Origin: a virus
Strand: one strand, 5' to 3'
IMG/VR virus record: IMGVR_UViG_3300044612_000975
Location: 1-20,021 of that record
Length of the DNA stretch: 20,021 bases
Part shown: piece after piece, positions 4,798 to 11,027 of the stretch
Layout: every line of letters starts with the position of its first letter
Position numbering within the stretch: the stretch's first letter is position 1
Program-made: the position numbers and the translations under genes
The notes under the pieces: model-generated
Seen by the model: only the letters and a program-made list of their open reading frames with translations
What the model was told of the DNA's origin: nothing
Database searches by the model: none

Positions 4798-6405
4798 TCA
4801 ACGAAACCACGGGGCCTCTGCCACTTCCACGACTTCGCCGACATCCTCTACCGTCATCATGGTCGCAATGGCGAGACTGTCCACATAGTCATCGTGGGCG
4901 TCCCTGCTGTCGTCTGGAGCCTGAATGAGCATGTAGTTGCCCTTCATGACCTTCTCGGCGTCCTCCATCTGCTGCCGAAACCGCTTCCAGACACGAGTCC
5001 TGCGGGCCTTGGAATGCCCCGGGTACAGCAGCAGGTTCCTCTGCAGCAGCTGAATCAGGTGCTTCCAGCGATCCGCCTGATTCTTGAGGTCTGACGTGAC
5101 GGGAACGACCTCAACCTGATGTCCAATCAGGCGGTCAAGTCGTTGAGCAACGGCATCACCCATGCCCTGAGCGTCGACTCCAACTCTGGCGATGTTGTAG
5201 TTGGAGAGAAAGTCCACGATCTGGAAGTACTGCTCTTCCCAGTCCGTGTGGGTGATCTCCAGCCAGTTCAGGATGCGGTGTTCGTAGTACCCCGCCGGGT
5301 CTGGATGATCCCAATCTACCCAGCACACCGTGACCACCGTCGAGTCCTTGACTCGTGCCACGTCGATTCCCGCCACACATGGCGTGCGGTGCCATGACTT
5401 GACTATCTCCATGGACTTGTCCGCTAGATAGTCAAGGTCATCTTCAGTGACCAGCATGCCCCGGTCGAGCATCCACTTGAGTGCGTAGCTGAGCTGGAAC
5501 TCGTCCGAGTCCTCGCCGAGTCTCACCTTCTCCTTCTGGATGAACTTGGCGTAGTACGGGTTGTACTTGGAGACAACCTTCCAGTTGTACTCGAAGTGGT
5601 AGTTCTTTGCTCCTCGGTTGGTGGAGCGACGCTTGTTGTGCTGGATGGCCTTGTAGTAGTCACCCTTGTGGAAAGAGGGCGTGCCGATCTTGCAGATCGT
5701 CCCAGAGTTCGCAGCCAACATCGGATGTATCGACTTGCGTACCATCAGGTCGTCAGCCTCCTGCGCCTCGTCAAGGATGATGACGTGGTAGGAGGCGCCT
5801 TCGATCTTGGCCTTTGGGTTGGCGGTCTGACGGCGACAGAATGACCCTGACTTCAGCTTGAGGATCTTCGACCCGTCATCGACCTTCTCGTCAATTTCCG
5901 GGTCAGACAGGAACATCTTCGCTCGGTCGTTCGTGAGCTTGTCACGTACGCGCCCGTAGATGAACTCGCTCTGAGTGTCGGTTGGGGCGAAGAGGCCGAC
6001 CCACACGCCCCGCTTGAAGCGGTCGAACATCGGGTACGACAGCGCCAGCTTGGGGAACAGCACTATCACGCCTGCCACGATGATCGCCATCGTCTCTGAC
6101 TTCCCCGACTGACGCGACCACGTAGCGGTCAGTTCCTCGCCGTCGGCAAGGAGGATCGACTCGATAAGCCGGTAAGCCATGTCCCGCTGGTACGGGCGCA
6201 GCTCCATGTCGGCCAGCTCCTCGCAGAAGACGATTGTCCTCAGGATGATCTGGTGGATGAACTCCTTGTCGGACTCCGACAGGGCAGCGTAGGCAAGCCC
6301 GGTGCCGTCGTCCTCGTCCGGCTCCAGCGGCTCGGCTTCCTCCTCTAGGGGGTGCTCGAAGAGCATCTCGGGGTTGCCAAGATCTTCGTACAGAGGAGTC
6401 GCCAT
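4798..6405 (-). CDS. terL: Terminase large subunit
   Basis: This 535-residue protein is the ATPase-nuclease that cuts concatemeric phage DNA and drives it into the prohead through the portal. Visible motifs are a Walker A-like S-R-Q-S-G-K-S-E (97-104), Walker B V-I-I-L-D-E-A-Q-E (208-216) and the coupling motif G-T-P (241-243). The RNase H-like nuclease part has acidic residues in G-I-D-V-A (346-350), V-G-V-D-A-Q-G (408-414) and D-A-H-D-D-Y-V-D-S-L-A (502-512). The length is normal for the family. The first 40 residues are an acidic, probably disordered extension. It sits in a minus-strand operon behind a cysteine-rich coiled-coil protein, nine bases after that stop, while the portal is on the other strand. 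All key residues appear present. Confidence 0.95.
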   Translation of the reverse strand: MATPLYEDLGNPEMLFEHPLEEEAEPLEPDEDDGTGLAYAALSESDKEFIHQIILRTIVFCEELADMELRPYQRDMAYRLIESILLADGEELTATWSRQSGKSETMAIIVAGVIVLFPKLALSYPMFDRFKRGVWVGLFAPTDTQSEFIYGRVRDKLTNDRAKMFLSDPEIDEKVDDGSKILKLKSGSFCRRQTANPKAKIEGASYHVIILDEAQEADDLMVRKSIHPMLAANSGTICKIGTPSFHKGDYYKAIQHNKRRSTNRGAKNYHFEYNWKVVSKYNPYYAKFIQKEKVRLGEDSDEFQLSYALKWMLDRGMLVTEDDLDYLADKSMEIVKSWHRTPCVAGIDVARVKDSTVVTVCWVDWDHPDPAGYYEHRILNWLEITHTDWEEQYFQIVDFLSNYNIARVGVDAQGMGDAVAQRLDRLIGHQVEVVPVTSDLKNQADRWKHLIQLLQRNLLLYPGHSKARRTRVWKRFRQQMEDAEKVMKGNYMLIQAPDDSRDAHDDYVDSLAIATMMTVEDVGEVVEVAEAPWFR

Positions 6406-6414
6406 GGCCTGATC

Positions 6415-6720
6415 CTACTTACGGTTGTCGTAGTAGTACTTCCGGTAGTAGGCCCGGCCCTGCTCTACGCAGGCCCCTCCACACCCCTGCTGGTAGCGGT
6501 AGGTCGAGAAGTACTCGCAGGTCTCCCCTGACGGCTTGCCGGTGACCACACAGACGCCGGGGGGCGACTCTCCCGATCGCTTCTTGCGCTGCGGCAGGTT
6601 GTCGAGCTTGGCTTCGATCTGCGAGAGCCGGGCTTCGAGCTGATCGAGTGCGGCTTCGAGCTGAGTGATGCGGGCAAAGACCCGCTTGAACCCACCGCTG
6701 GCAGCGGCTTCCTCAGTCAT
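6415..6720 (-). CDS. Coiled-coil, cysteine-rich protein in the small-terminase position
   Basis: This 101-residue protein has a heptad-like coiled coil at about 16-44 (A-R-I-T-Q-L-E-A-A-L-D-Q-L-E) and, after a basic linker, a C-terminal domain with cysteines at 57, 68, 80 and 84 in the setting C-E-Y-F-S-T-Y-R-Y-Q-Q-G-C-G-G-A-C. This looks like a four-cysteine zinc site followed by a tyrosine-rich basic tail. ATG 6720 overlaps the upstream stop by eight bases. It lies immediately upstream of the large terminase, where the small DNA-recognising subunit is often encoded, and the coiled coil would allow oligomers, but no helix-turn-helix is obvious. Calling it a small terminase would be a guess. 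Confidence 0.75.
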   Translation of the reverse strand: MTEEAAASGGFKRVFARITQLEAALDQLEARLSQIEAKLDNLPQRKKRSGESPPGVCVVTGKPSGETCEYFSTYRYQQGCGGACVEQGRAYYRKYYYDNRK

Positions 6721-7039
6721 CGGAGGACTTCTCCAGCCAGTCGAGACCGCCCCGCACCACCTCGGCGCCATGGGTCGGGGTGTACAGGTAGGCGGTGAAG
6801 CTCACGGAGTCACGTCGGGTCAGCTCGAACTTCGAGTTCTCGGCCAGCGCTGCCACGATCTGCAGCGTGTTGAGGTGGAAGAAGAGCACCGCAGCGGCGT
6901 CTGCCTCGGTGGAGTAGGTGTCGGCACCTTCCATCACGTCTCGGTTGCCGATCGTGATGTAGGGGCGGAACTGGTACTGGCTGGCCTCCCCGAAAGGAAG
7001 CTCCAGCTGCGTGTATTGAAGGGTGTTGGTGTCGCTCAT
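6713..7039 (-). CDS. Hypothetical protein
   Basis: This 108-residue protein appears to be a mixed alpha/beta domain (strands Y-Q-F-R-P-Y-I-T-I-G and V-S-F-T-A-Y-L-Y, helix A-D-A-A-A-V-L-F-F-H-L). I prefer ATG 7039, because an internal promoter at 7047-7075 places its -10 seven bases upstream. The alternative ATG at 7081 gives an ATGA overlap with the upstream stop, as elsewhere in the operon, and adds 14 residues, mostly encoded by an AT-rich stretch. Both starts may be used. The end overlaps the cysteine-rich gene by eight bases. No family was recognised. Confidence 0.7.
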   Translation of the reverse strand: MSDTNTLQYTQLELPFGEASQYQFRPYITIGNRDVMEGADTYSTEADAAAVLFFHLNTLQIVAALAENSKFELTRRDSVSFTAYLYTPTHGAEVVRGGLDWLEKSSDD

Positions 7040-7046
7040 GCCCCAC

Positions 7047-7075
7047 ATCTTACTAAAGGCATTTAGGAAATGCAA
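7047..7075 (-). promoter_or_regulatory. Internal operon promoter, probably leaderless
   Basis: On the minus strand TTGCAT (7075-7070) and TAAGAT (7052-7047) are 17 bases apart, and an ATG at 7039 follows the -10 by seven bases. The region is clearly AT-rich against the surrounding GC-rich coding DNA. It would allow terminase genes to be expressed separately from the first five genes. The segment GCATTT-cct-AAATGC within it is an inverted repeat. Confidence 0.5.
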
Positions 7076-7077
7076 GC

Positions 7078-7305
7078 TCATTCGGCCCGAGCCTGCATCT
7101 CCTCGGTCCCCAGCAGAGCCTGCTGCAAGTACAGGTGTACCTCGTGCAGATGCTCAGGGGCCTTGGAAGGCGGAGCGTGCCGCAGGGCGTCGTAGTGGAT
7201 CTGGGCGTTCATCAGCGACGTCTCCACCACGTCCATCAGCTCACTGGAGGAGAACTTGACGAACTTGGTAGGGGCGAGCGGAGCCTTCTGCCTACGCCGC
7301 CTCAT
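7078..7305 (-). CDS. Small helical hypothetical protein
   Basis: This 75-residue protein has a very basic start (M-R-R-R-R-Q-K), then two long amphipathic helices (S-S-S-E-L-M-D-V-V-E-T-S-L-M-N-A and H-L-H-E-V-H-L-Y-L-Q-Q-A-L-L). I chose the ATG at 7305, which overlaps the upstream stop in an ATGA junction, over an upstream ATG at 7335 that would give a 34-base overlap. No family was recognised; a helical bundle that binds DNA or protein would fit. Confidence 0.7.
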   Translation of the reverse strand: MRRRRQKAPLAPTKFVKFSSSELMDVVETSLMNAQIHYDALRHAPPSKAPEHLHEVHLYLQQALLGTEEMQARAE

Positions 7306-7652
7306 GGGGCGGATCGAGGAGCCGGGGGACGCCACTTGCCGATCTCCTCAGGAGGGGTCTCACCAAGAGCCTCTGAGTTACCGAGGACATCCGCATGGGA
7401 CTTTGCGCCAGACCGCTCAGCAATACCGATGTGAAATGCTGACTCTCTACCCATTCGGAACCTGTAACCACGCCCAAGGCGGTACGGCTCGGTCTCTTCC
7501 AAGAACCAGAACGGGATGGCCCAGCGGTTGTTCTTCTCGATCTCGTCCTCCAGCCCGAAGTACAGCCACTTACGCCATAGGGGGATGAAGTGGATGGACC
7601 ACACTGCATGCAGGACCCAGAACTTGACAGTGAGCCACCACTCGGTCTTCAT
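7302..7652 (-). CDS. Hypothetical protein with aromatic N-terminus
   Basis: This 116-residue protein has a first half unusually rich in Trp, Phe and Tyr (W-W-L-T-V-K-F-W-V-L-H-A-V-W-S-I-H-F-I), which could be a membrane or membrane-surface helix at about 4-25. The second half is polar and rich in proline and arginine. Starts and stops overlap both neighbours by four bases (ATGA). No family was recognised, and the membrane call is uncertain because of the interspersed charged and polar residues. Confidence 0.7.
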   Translation of the reverse strand: MKTEWWLTVKFWVLHAVWSIHFIPLWRKWLYFGLEDEIEKNNRWAIPFWFLEETEPYRLGRGYRFRMGRESAFHIGIAERSGAKSHADVLGNSEALGETPPEEIGKWRPPAPRSAP

Positions 7653-7972
7653 GGCCGGGACTGCACTTCCTTGCGGTTCGGATTCGATGGGGCCTGCACC
7701 TGATCCGGGGTCGCAGGCGTGTAAGGCAGGCCGTTGAGCACCCGGTTGACCATCTTGCCCTTCGATGAGGCACGAGCGAACCGTCGGTACAGCTCGGAGT
7801 CAGCCGCTCCGTACACCGTGACGACGTGCCCTCGGCCGTTCTTCCAGACGACCTGCAGCTCGCGAGTCCCATAGTCGTAGCGGTAGCGGGTGAGGCGGCT
7901 CGACTGCGGCGACTCGATCCACGGCCCGAGGTCGTGGACTGGATCATCGGCCTCTTGGTACGGCGAGGGCAT
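7649..7972 (-). CDS. KTSC-domain-like protein
   Basis: This 107-residue protein has a central block (about 24-80) that follows the KTSC pattern: S-S-R-L-T-R-Y-R-Y-D with the serine leading a first strand, T-R-E-L-Q-V-V-W-K-N-G as the second and third strands, a Y-G-A-A strand end, then L-Y-R-R-F-A-R-A-S-S-K-G-K, the helix and S-x-G turn that define the family. KTSC domains are small and often found in phage or nucleic-acid-related proteins; their biochemical role is not established. The tail (from 84) is proline-rich and disordered. The start overlaps the upstream stop by one base (TGATG). Confidence 0.7.
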   Translation of the reverse strand: MPSPYQEADDPVHDLGPWIESPQSSRLTRYRYDYGTRELQVVWKNGRGHVVTVYGAADSELYRRFARASSKGKMVNRVLNGLPYTPATPDQVQAPSNPNRKEVQSRP

Positions 7973-8295
7973 CAGTCGTCCGTCTCGTCAAAGAAGGTCT
8001 GGGGGTACTTGTTGGAGACCCGAGTCAGCACGTCGAGACGGCTTGCGCTGTCAGTGGCCCCTTCGGCCTCGCACTGATCCTCGGCCTCTCTCAGCAGGTT
8101 CTGGGTGCGGAGGAAGCTCTCCAGCAGCGGGGTCAGGTTCTCCGCCGTGCCGAGCGAGACGAACGTCTGCCCGTGATCTGGGTCCAGCACCCCGAGCAGG
8201 ATCACGAAGTCCAGCGTGTCGGTAGGAGACATGCCGACGATGAGACTTGTCTGCCCTGCGATGTAGAGGGGTGTCGTATCCAGCTCGTCATTCAT
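7972..8295 (-). CDS. Hypothetical protein
   Basis: This 107-residue acidic protein has an N-terminal half that suggests beta strands (T-P-L-Y-I-A-G-Q-T-S-L-I-V-G and F-V-I-L-L-G-V-L-D) and a helical C-terminal half (L-E-S-F-L-R-T-Q-N-L-L-R-E-A-E). It starts at ATG 8295 inside the end of the previous gene (eight-base overlap) and ends one base into the next start. It is the second gene of the operon from the promoter at 8519-8548. No family was recognised. Confidence 0.75.
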   Translation of the reverse strand: MNDELDTTPLYIAGQTSLIVGMSPTDTLDFVILLGVLDPDHGQTFVSLGTAENLTPLLESFLRTQNLLREAEDQCEAEGATDSASRLDVLTRVSNKYPQTFFDETDD

Positions 8296-8485
8296 TCTCT
8301 TCTGCCCTCATCGCTTCTGCAGCGGCAACTGCTGCGTCCATGGCCACTTGCTGTCGGAACAGGTCGGCGGCAGCCATCGCCCCTACGTGCAGAGCGTTGG
8401 GGTAGCCACCTGCCCAAGAGCCTAAAGCCCCTATCGCAACGGCGCCAGCGATGTCCAGACTCTGGAGGTCGTCGTAGGTAGACAT
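8288..8485 (-). CDS. Small alanine-rich hypothetical protein, first gene of terminase operon
   Basis: This 65-residue protein is rich in alanine (D-I-A-G-A-V-A-I-G-A-L-G-S-W and M-D-A-A-V-A-A-A-E-A-M-R) and probably helical; the first helix is hydrophobic enough to touch a membrane. I chose ATG 8485, which follows GGAAGG by twelve bases and lies downstream of the promoter at 8519-8548; a longer reading from 8569 would run through the promoter. It heads the nine-gene minus-strand operon that includes terminase. The function is unknown. Confidence 0.7.
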   Translation of the reverse strand: MSTYDDLQSLDIAGAVAIGALGSWAGGYPNALHVGAMAAADLFRQQVAMDAAVAAAEAMRAEENE

Positions 8486-8518
8486 TGGTATCGGAATCCT
8501 TCCTGTGTGCTGGCTTTC

Positions 8519-8548
8519 AAGATACCAAATGTGGTTTACAACATTCAA
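8519..8548 (-). promoter_or_regulatory. Promoter of the leftward terminase operon
   Basis: On the minus strand TTGAAT (8548-8543) and TATCTT (8524-8519) are 18 bases apart. The -10 lies in TTTGGTATCTTG, almost identical to the TTTGGTACCTTG of the opposing rightward promoter. Confidence 0.6.
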
Positions 8549-8562
8549 GGGGAAATATCTCC

Positions 8563-8592
8563 TTGACACGCTGGCGACACCTTTGGTACCTT
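8563..8592 (+). promoter_or_regulatory. Promoter of the rightward single-gene unit
   Basis: A perfect TTGACA (8563-8568) is followed after 18 bases by TACCTT (8587-8592). The two -35 boxes of the divergent pair are 14 bases apart, and the bases between them (8549-8562) form an imperfect AT-rich palindrome, a possible operator. Confidence 0.7.
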
Positions 8593-8627
8593 GTACTCAT
8601 CGTTCGACACACAGAGGAGCACGACAC

Positions 8628-8912
8628 ATGGCAAAGGTTCTGAACGAGTTCGACTTCAGGTCGGGCCGGGCTGGCGGGCACGAGAAGTACCCGTGGGCAG
8701 AATGGTTCGATGGGCGGATCTGGAAGCTCAGCCCCGAGGGCTGGGACTCCAAGGAGGAGCCGGGTGACTTCGTCGGCTCGCCCGAAGACTTCCGGACCAC
8801 CTGCTACTCGGCCGCCAAGCGGCGTGGGGTCAAGATCAAGACCTCCGTCAACACCGTCGAGAACTACCTCGTGATCCAGAAGGTGGCTGACTTGACCCCG
8901 GTCGAGTCCTGA
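8628..8912 (+). CDS. Small conserved-looking phage protein, possible regulator
   Basis: This 94-residue protein starts M-A-K-V-L-N-E-F-D-F-R and contains Y-P-W-A-E-W-F-D-G-R-I-W-K-L-S, F-R-T-T-C-Y-S-A-A-K-R-R-G-V-K-I-K-T-S-V and a short C-terminal strand. The layout (aromatic strands, then a helix with K-R-R, then a strand) would suit a small nucleic-acid-binding domain, and I believe similar proteins are common in actinobacteriophages, but no named family can be claimed. ATG 8628 has AGAGGAG about eight bases upstream; an in-frame ATG further upstream would lie before the promoter. It is alone in its unit, divergent from the terminase operon with shared promoter DNA, and followed by three hairpins. 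An autoregulator is a reasonable hypothesis. Confidence 0.8.
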   Translation: MAKVLNEFDFRSGRAGGHEKYPWAEWFDGRIWKLSPEGWDSKEEPGDFVGSPEDFRTTCYSAAKRRGVKIKTSVNTVENYLVIQKVADLTPVES

Positions 8913-8914
8913 GA

Positions 8915-8963
8915 TCTGACCGGAGTGCAAACCCCTCCCTCTCCTTGCCGCACTCCGGTCAGA
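8915..8963 (+). ncRNA. First RNA hairpin after the small gene (perfect 14-bp stem)
   Basis: TCTGACCGGAGTGC (8915-8928) pairs perfectly with GCACTCCGGTCAGA (8950-8963) around a 21-base pyrimidine-rich loop. It begins two bases after the stop codon. It lacks a T-tract, so it is not a typical terminator by itself. The CGGAGTG and CACTCCG parts of its arms recur in the third hairpin. Confidence 0.65.
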
Positions 8964-8976
8964 CAGCATGAGGATG

Positions 8977-9014
8977 GACACTTTCTAGCCTGCCCCCACA
9001 GCTAGTTGAGTGTC
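8977..9014 (+). ncRNA. Second RNA hairpin
   Basis: GACACT-tt-CTAGC (8977-8989) pairs with GCTAG-ttg-AGTGTC (9001-9014), giving two short helices with a small internal loop and an eleven-base cytosine-rich loop. It is weaker than its neighbours. Confidence 0.5.
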
Positions 9015-9028
9015 TCCTCGGCCAGAGA

Positions 9029-9061
9029 AGGCCCACTCCGTTTCGGAGTGGGCCTCTTTGC
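9029..9061 (+). terminator. Intrinsic terminator (third hairpin)
   Basis: AGGCCCACTCCG (9029-9040) and CGGAGTGGGCCT (9044-9055) form a perfect 12-bp stem with a TTT loop, followed by CTTTGCG. It ends the unit started at 8563-8592 and isolates it from the membrane-protein genes. Confidence 0.85.
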
Positions 9062-9098
9062 GTCTTGGGGTTAGCTACTATTGTGCAAGATCTTCTCG

Positions 9099-9467
9099 AT
9101 GATCAACTGCTACTGGAGCCACCCGTTGCTCTCATTGACATATTACCTGTCTGATACCAACGCAGCGGGCCTCTGGTGGTCAGCGGTAACTTCCTCACTT
9201 GCGGCAGTACTGTCTCTTGCGGGAGCATGTCACGGATTATCTCGTCACAGGTTTGCACGGACGGTTCTAGGCGTATCGGTGGCCGCAGCTGCCTTGAGCT
9301 ATTGGGTCGACATCCTAGGTGAGTACGGATTGGGGGCAGAACTGCGGCGTGGAGCCAGCTACGTTCTCTGGCCGTCGTTGCTGTGGGTGGCATGGACTGG
9401 CATCTCCTACATGCGGGCAAGAGAGGCCATGGTTCAGCAGATTCTTGAAGGGGTGCGGGATGAATGA
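9099..9467 (+). CDS. Three-segment membrane protein, holin-like
   Basis: This 122-residue protein has three hydrophobic segments at about 25-47 (L-W-W-S-A-V-T-S-S-L-A-A-V), 52-73 (F-A-R-T-V-L-G-V-S-V-A-A-A) and 86-105 (A-S-Y-V-L-W-P-S-L-L-W-V), with a charged C-terminus. I chose ATG 9099; an in-frame TTG at 9081 exists, but TACTAT at 9076-9081 looks like a -10, so transcription would start after it. The next gene overlaps by eight bases and encodes another membrane protein, a pairing often seen in phage lysis modules. No endolysin is adjacent; the only lysozyme-like gene in the window is about 8 kb away. Holin is therefore a position- and topology-based suggestion. Confidence 0.7.
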   Translation: MINCYWSHPLLSLTYYLSDTNAAGLWWSAVTSSLAAVLSLAGACHGLSRHRFARTVLGVSVAAAALSYWVDILGEYGLGAELRRGASYVLWPSLLWVAWTGISYMRAREAMVQQILEGVRDE

Positions 9468-9768
9468 CTGGCCTCCACAGATCTGGGGCCTGTTCATTGC
9501 CGTTGTCGGGGCAGTTTCAGGATGGGTCGGAAGAATTTCCAACAACCGAGCAGATGCGGCGGCAGTCTTGACTGACGGTGCGTTGAAGATGGTCCACGAG
9601 TTCCAAGAGGAACTCACCAATCTCCGTACTCGACAGACCCGACTAGAGATGGAACAACGTCTGGAACGAGAGTGGTGTGACCTCAGGATCAGCCAGCTGG
9701 TCACCGCACTGCACTTGGAAGGTATTGAAGTACCTCCCCCACCTACTCGTCCGGACTACTCCTCGTGA
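9460..9768 (+). CDS. Single-pass membrane protein with coiled coil, holin-like
   Basis: This 102-residue protein has one N-terminal membrane segment at about 8-25 (Q-I-W-G-L-F-I-A-V-V-G-A-V-S-G-W), a cytoplasmic coiled coil at about 40-85 (F-Q-E-E-L-T-N-L-R-T-R-Q-T-R-L-E-M-E) and a proline-rich tail. The ATG at 9460 has AAGGGG about seven bases upstream and overlaps the previous stop by eight bases. One-membrane-segment plus coiled-coil proteins commonly accompany holins in actinobacteriophages. It probably partners with the preceding three-segment protein. Confidence 0.75.
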   Translation: MNDWPPQIWGLFIAVVGAVSGWVGRISNNRADAAAVLTDGALKMVHEFQEELTNLRTRQTRLEMEQRLEREWCDLRISQLVTALHLEGIEVPPPPTRPDYSS

Positions 9769-9835
9769 GTAGTTAGCTGCCAATCTGTGGCATACTCTTG
9801 GCGACGAACTACTTCGACGTCAGGAGACTCCTCCA

Positions 9836-10195
9836 ATGAGCTACGCACCAGATGGCGGCTACGAGGCCACCTACGCACCCAGCATCCCCGGCAACAAGGG
9901 ACCGCTCCGATTCGAGGAGGGCGTCGCCACCGACACCGACGTCCCGATGGAGTTCGGTCGTGGCGCCTACGGCGACACAGTTGGCTCGGTTGCTCTCGGC
10001 ACGCTCGCAGGCATGACCAAGACCCCGGTGGAGACCATGCGTGAGCGCGCCCACGTCGGGTCGGCCAGTTGGATCGAGGCCCCCATGCAGCTGCAGGAGT
10101 TCGTGCAGGGTGCCAGCATGGATCACCCCACCTTCGAGCGGGTTGCCGGGAGCGAGTCCCGCATCTACCGCTGGAACCCGACCCGAGTCGGCTGA
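9836..10195 (+). CDS. Hypothetical protein, first gene of the pre-portal cluster
   Basis: This 119-residue, glycine- and proline-rich protein is partly disordered at its N-terminus (Y-A-P-D-G-G-Y-E-A-T-Y-A-P). The C-terminal half (E-A-P-M-Q-L-Q-E-F-V-Q-G and S-E-S-R-I-Y-R-W-N-P-T) looks folded. AGGAG lies nine bases before the ATG. It opens the plus-strand run leading to the portal and is followed after five bases by the next gene. A minor virion protein is possible from position; no family was recognised. Confidence 0.75.
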   Translation: MSYAPDGGYEATYAPSIPGNKGPLRFEEGVATDTDVPMEFGRGAYGDTVGSVALGTLAGMTKTPVETMRERAHVGSASWIEAPMQLQEFVQGASMDHPTFERVAGSESRIYRWNPTRVG

Positions 10196-10200
10196 GACCC

Positions 10201-10380
10201 ATGCCCGAGCACGACCGGCACTACCCGGACACTGCGTACCATCCCGCCCGTCGGCCCACCCCGGGGTACGACCCGGCTCCCGCCAGCCCGAAGGGCTTCA
10301 CTCCCTCTGAGCAGCAGCCCAAGCCCGAAGAGAGCTGGGAAGACCCCGACGCCGGGACCGGACAGATCTTCCGGAAGTAA
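10201..10380 (+). CDS. Short proline-rich protein with MPEH N-terminus (paralogue 1)
   Basis: This 59-residue protein is very rich in Pro, Glu and charged residues and is probably disordered. It begins M-P-E-H-D-R-H-Y-P-D-T-A-Y, matching the start of the next protein (M-P-E-H-G-R-F-Y-P-D-K-A-H), and both continue with an R-R-P/R-R-R-P-P segment. No Shine-Dalgarno sequence is apparent. The paired N-termini are the main support for both starts. The function is unknown. Confidence 0.65.
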   Translation: MPEHDRHYPDTAYHPARRPTPGYDPAPASPKGFTPSEQQPKPEESWEDPDAGTGQIFRK

Positions 10381-10392
10381 CTCAGATCTCTC

Positions 10393-10746
10393 ATGCCTGA
10401 GCACGGCCGCTTCTACCCAGACAAGGCTCACGACATCCGGCGGAGGCCGCCAGAGCCTCGCAGCGGGGACGGCTCGACTCTGAGTTGGACGCAGGACGAT
10501 GAGATCGACGGGCCGAACGTCACGCACACGAGCTACATGTCGAACTTGTCGGGGTACGACATCACCCGTTCGGTGCCCCGAAGCATGTACACCGTTGGTG
10601 CGGCAGCCGAGTACTCAGCAAGCACTCCTGATGGGGTGACCGGAGGATTCGATTCTTTCGAGTCTGCCGAAGCCCACGTCGCCTCCCATGCCGGGTACGT
10701 CAAGGACCGGGGCGCCGACCGCTATCGAAGACTGGACCTGAACTGA
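10393..10746 (+). CDS. Hypothetical protein with MPEH N-terminus (paralogue 2)
   Basis: This 117-residue protein shares its first ~20 residues with the preceding 59-residue protein but then has a distinct folded-looking region (T-S-Y-M-S-N-L-S-G-Y-D-I-T-R-S and F-D-S-F-E-S-A-E-A-H-V-A-S-H) ending in a basic tail. The E-S-A-E-A-H-V-A-S-H-A helix region resembles small alpha/beta virion or toxin-associated domains only vaguely. The stop overlaps the next ATG by one base. No family was recognised. Confidence 0.7.
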   Translation: MPEHGRFYPDKAHDIRRRPPEPRSGDGSTLSWTQDDEIDGPNVTHTSYMSNLSGYDITRSVPRSMYTVGAAAEYSASTPDGVTGGFDSFESAEAHVASHAGYVKDRGADRYRRLDLN

Positions 10747-11027
10747 TGGCTTACACCCCGTTCAACACCCAGCTCGGGAAGTCCGACCAGCCGGGGCGCC
10801 CGGTATCGGTCAAGGGCTTGGTTGTCCTGCGTCAGCCCAACACCCCTGAGGGGTTCGAGTGGTCATCTCCCTCGATGAAGCCTCAGGCGCTGGAGCGGGC
10901 CAAGAGCCAGTACCTCTCCAAGCACGAGATGCCGCCAGCCCTGCGCCCGCAGAGCGTGGGGGCAGTGAACCAGATTCGCCGCCGGAACATCTCCGCCGGT
11001 TGGCGCAACCCCCGAGGTATCGCCTGA
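10746..11027 (+). CDS. Small basic hypothetical protein
   Basis: This 93-residue protein is basic, proline-rich and asparagine-rich, ending R-R-R-N-I-S-A-G-W-R-N-P-R-G-I-A. It has a strand V-K-G-L-V-V-L-R and a helix M-K-P-Q-A-L-E-R-A-K-S-Q-Y-L. TGATG junctions (one-base overlaps) link it to both neighbours, so it is translated with them. The R-N-P / R-W-N-P style ending is also seen in the protein at 9836-10195. The function is unknown. Confidence 0.7.
   Translation: MAYTPFNTQLGKSDQPGRPVSVKGLVVLRQPNTPEGFEWSSPSMKPQALERAKSQYLSKHEMPPALRPQSVGAVNQIRRRNISAGWRNPRGIA

Noticed and set aside
4423-5094. A plus-strand frame against terminase and its downstream gene
   Set aside because: It is antisense to the C-terminus of the large terminase, whose nuclease motif is unmistakable.
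9768-9835. Promoter before the virion cluster (CATACT/TACTCT at 9791-9798)
   Set aside because: No acceptable -35 at 16-18 bases; too weak to list as a feature.
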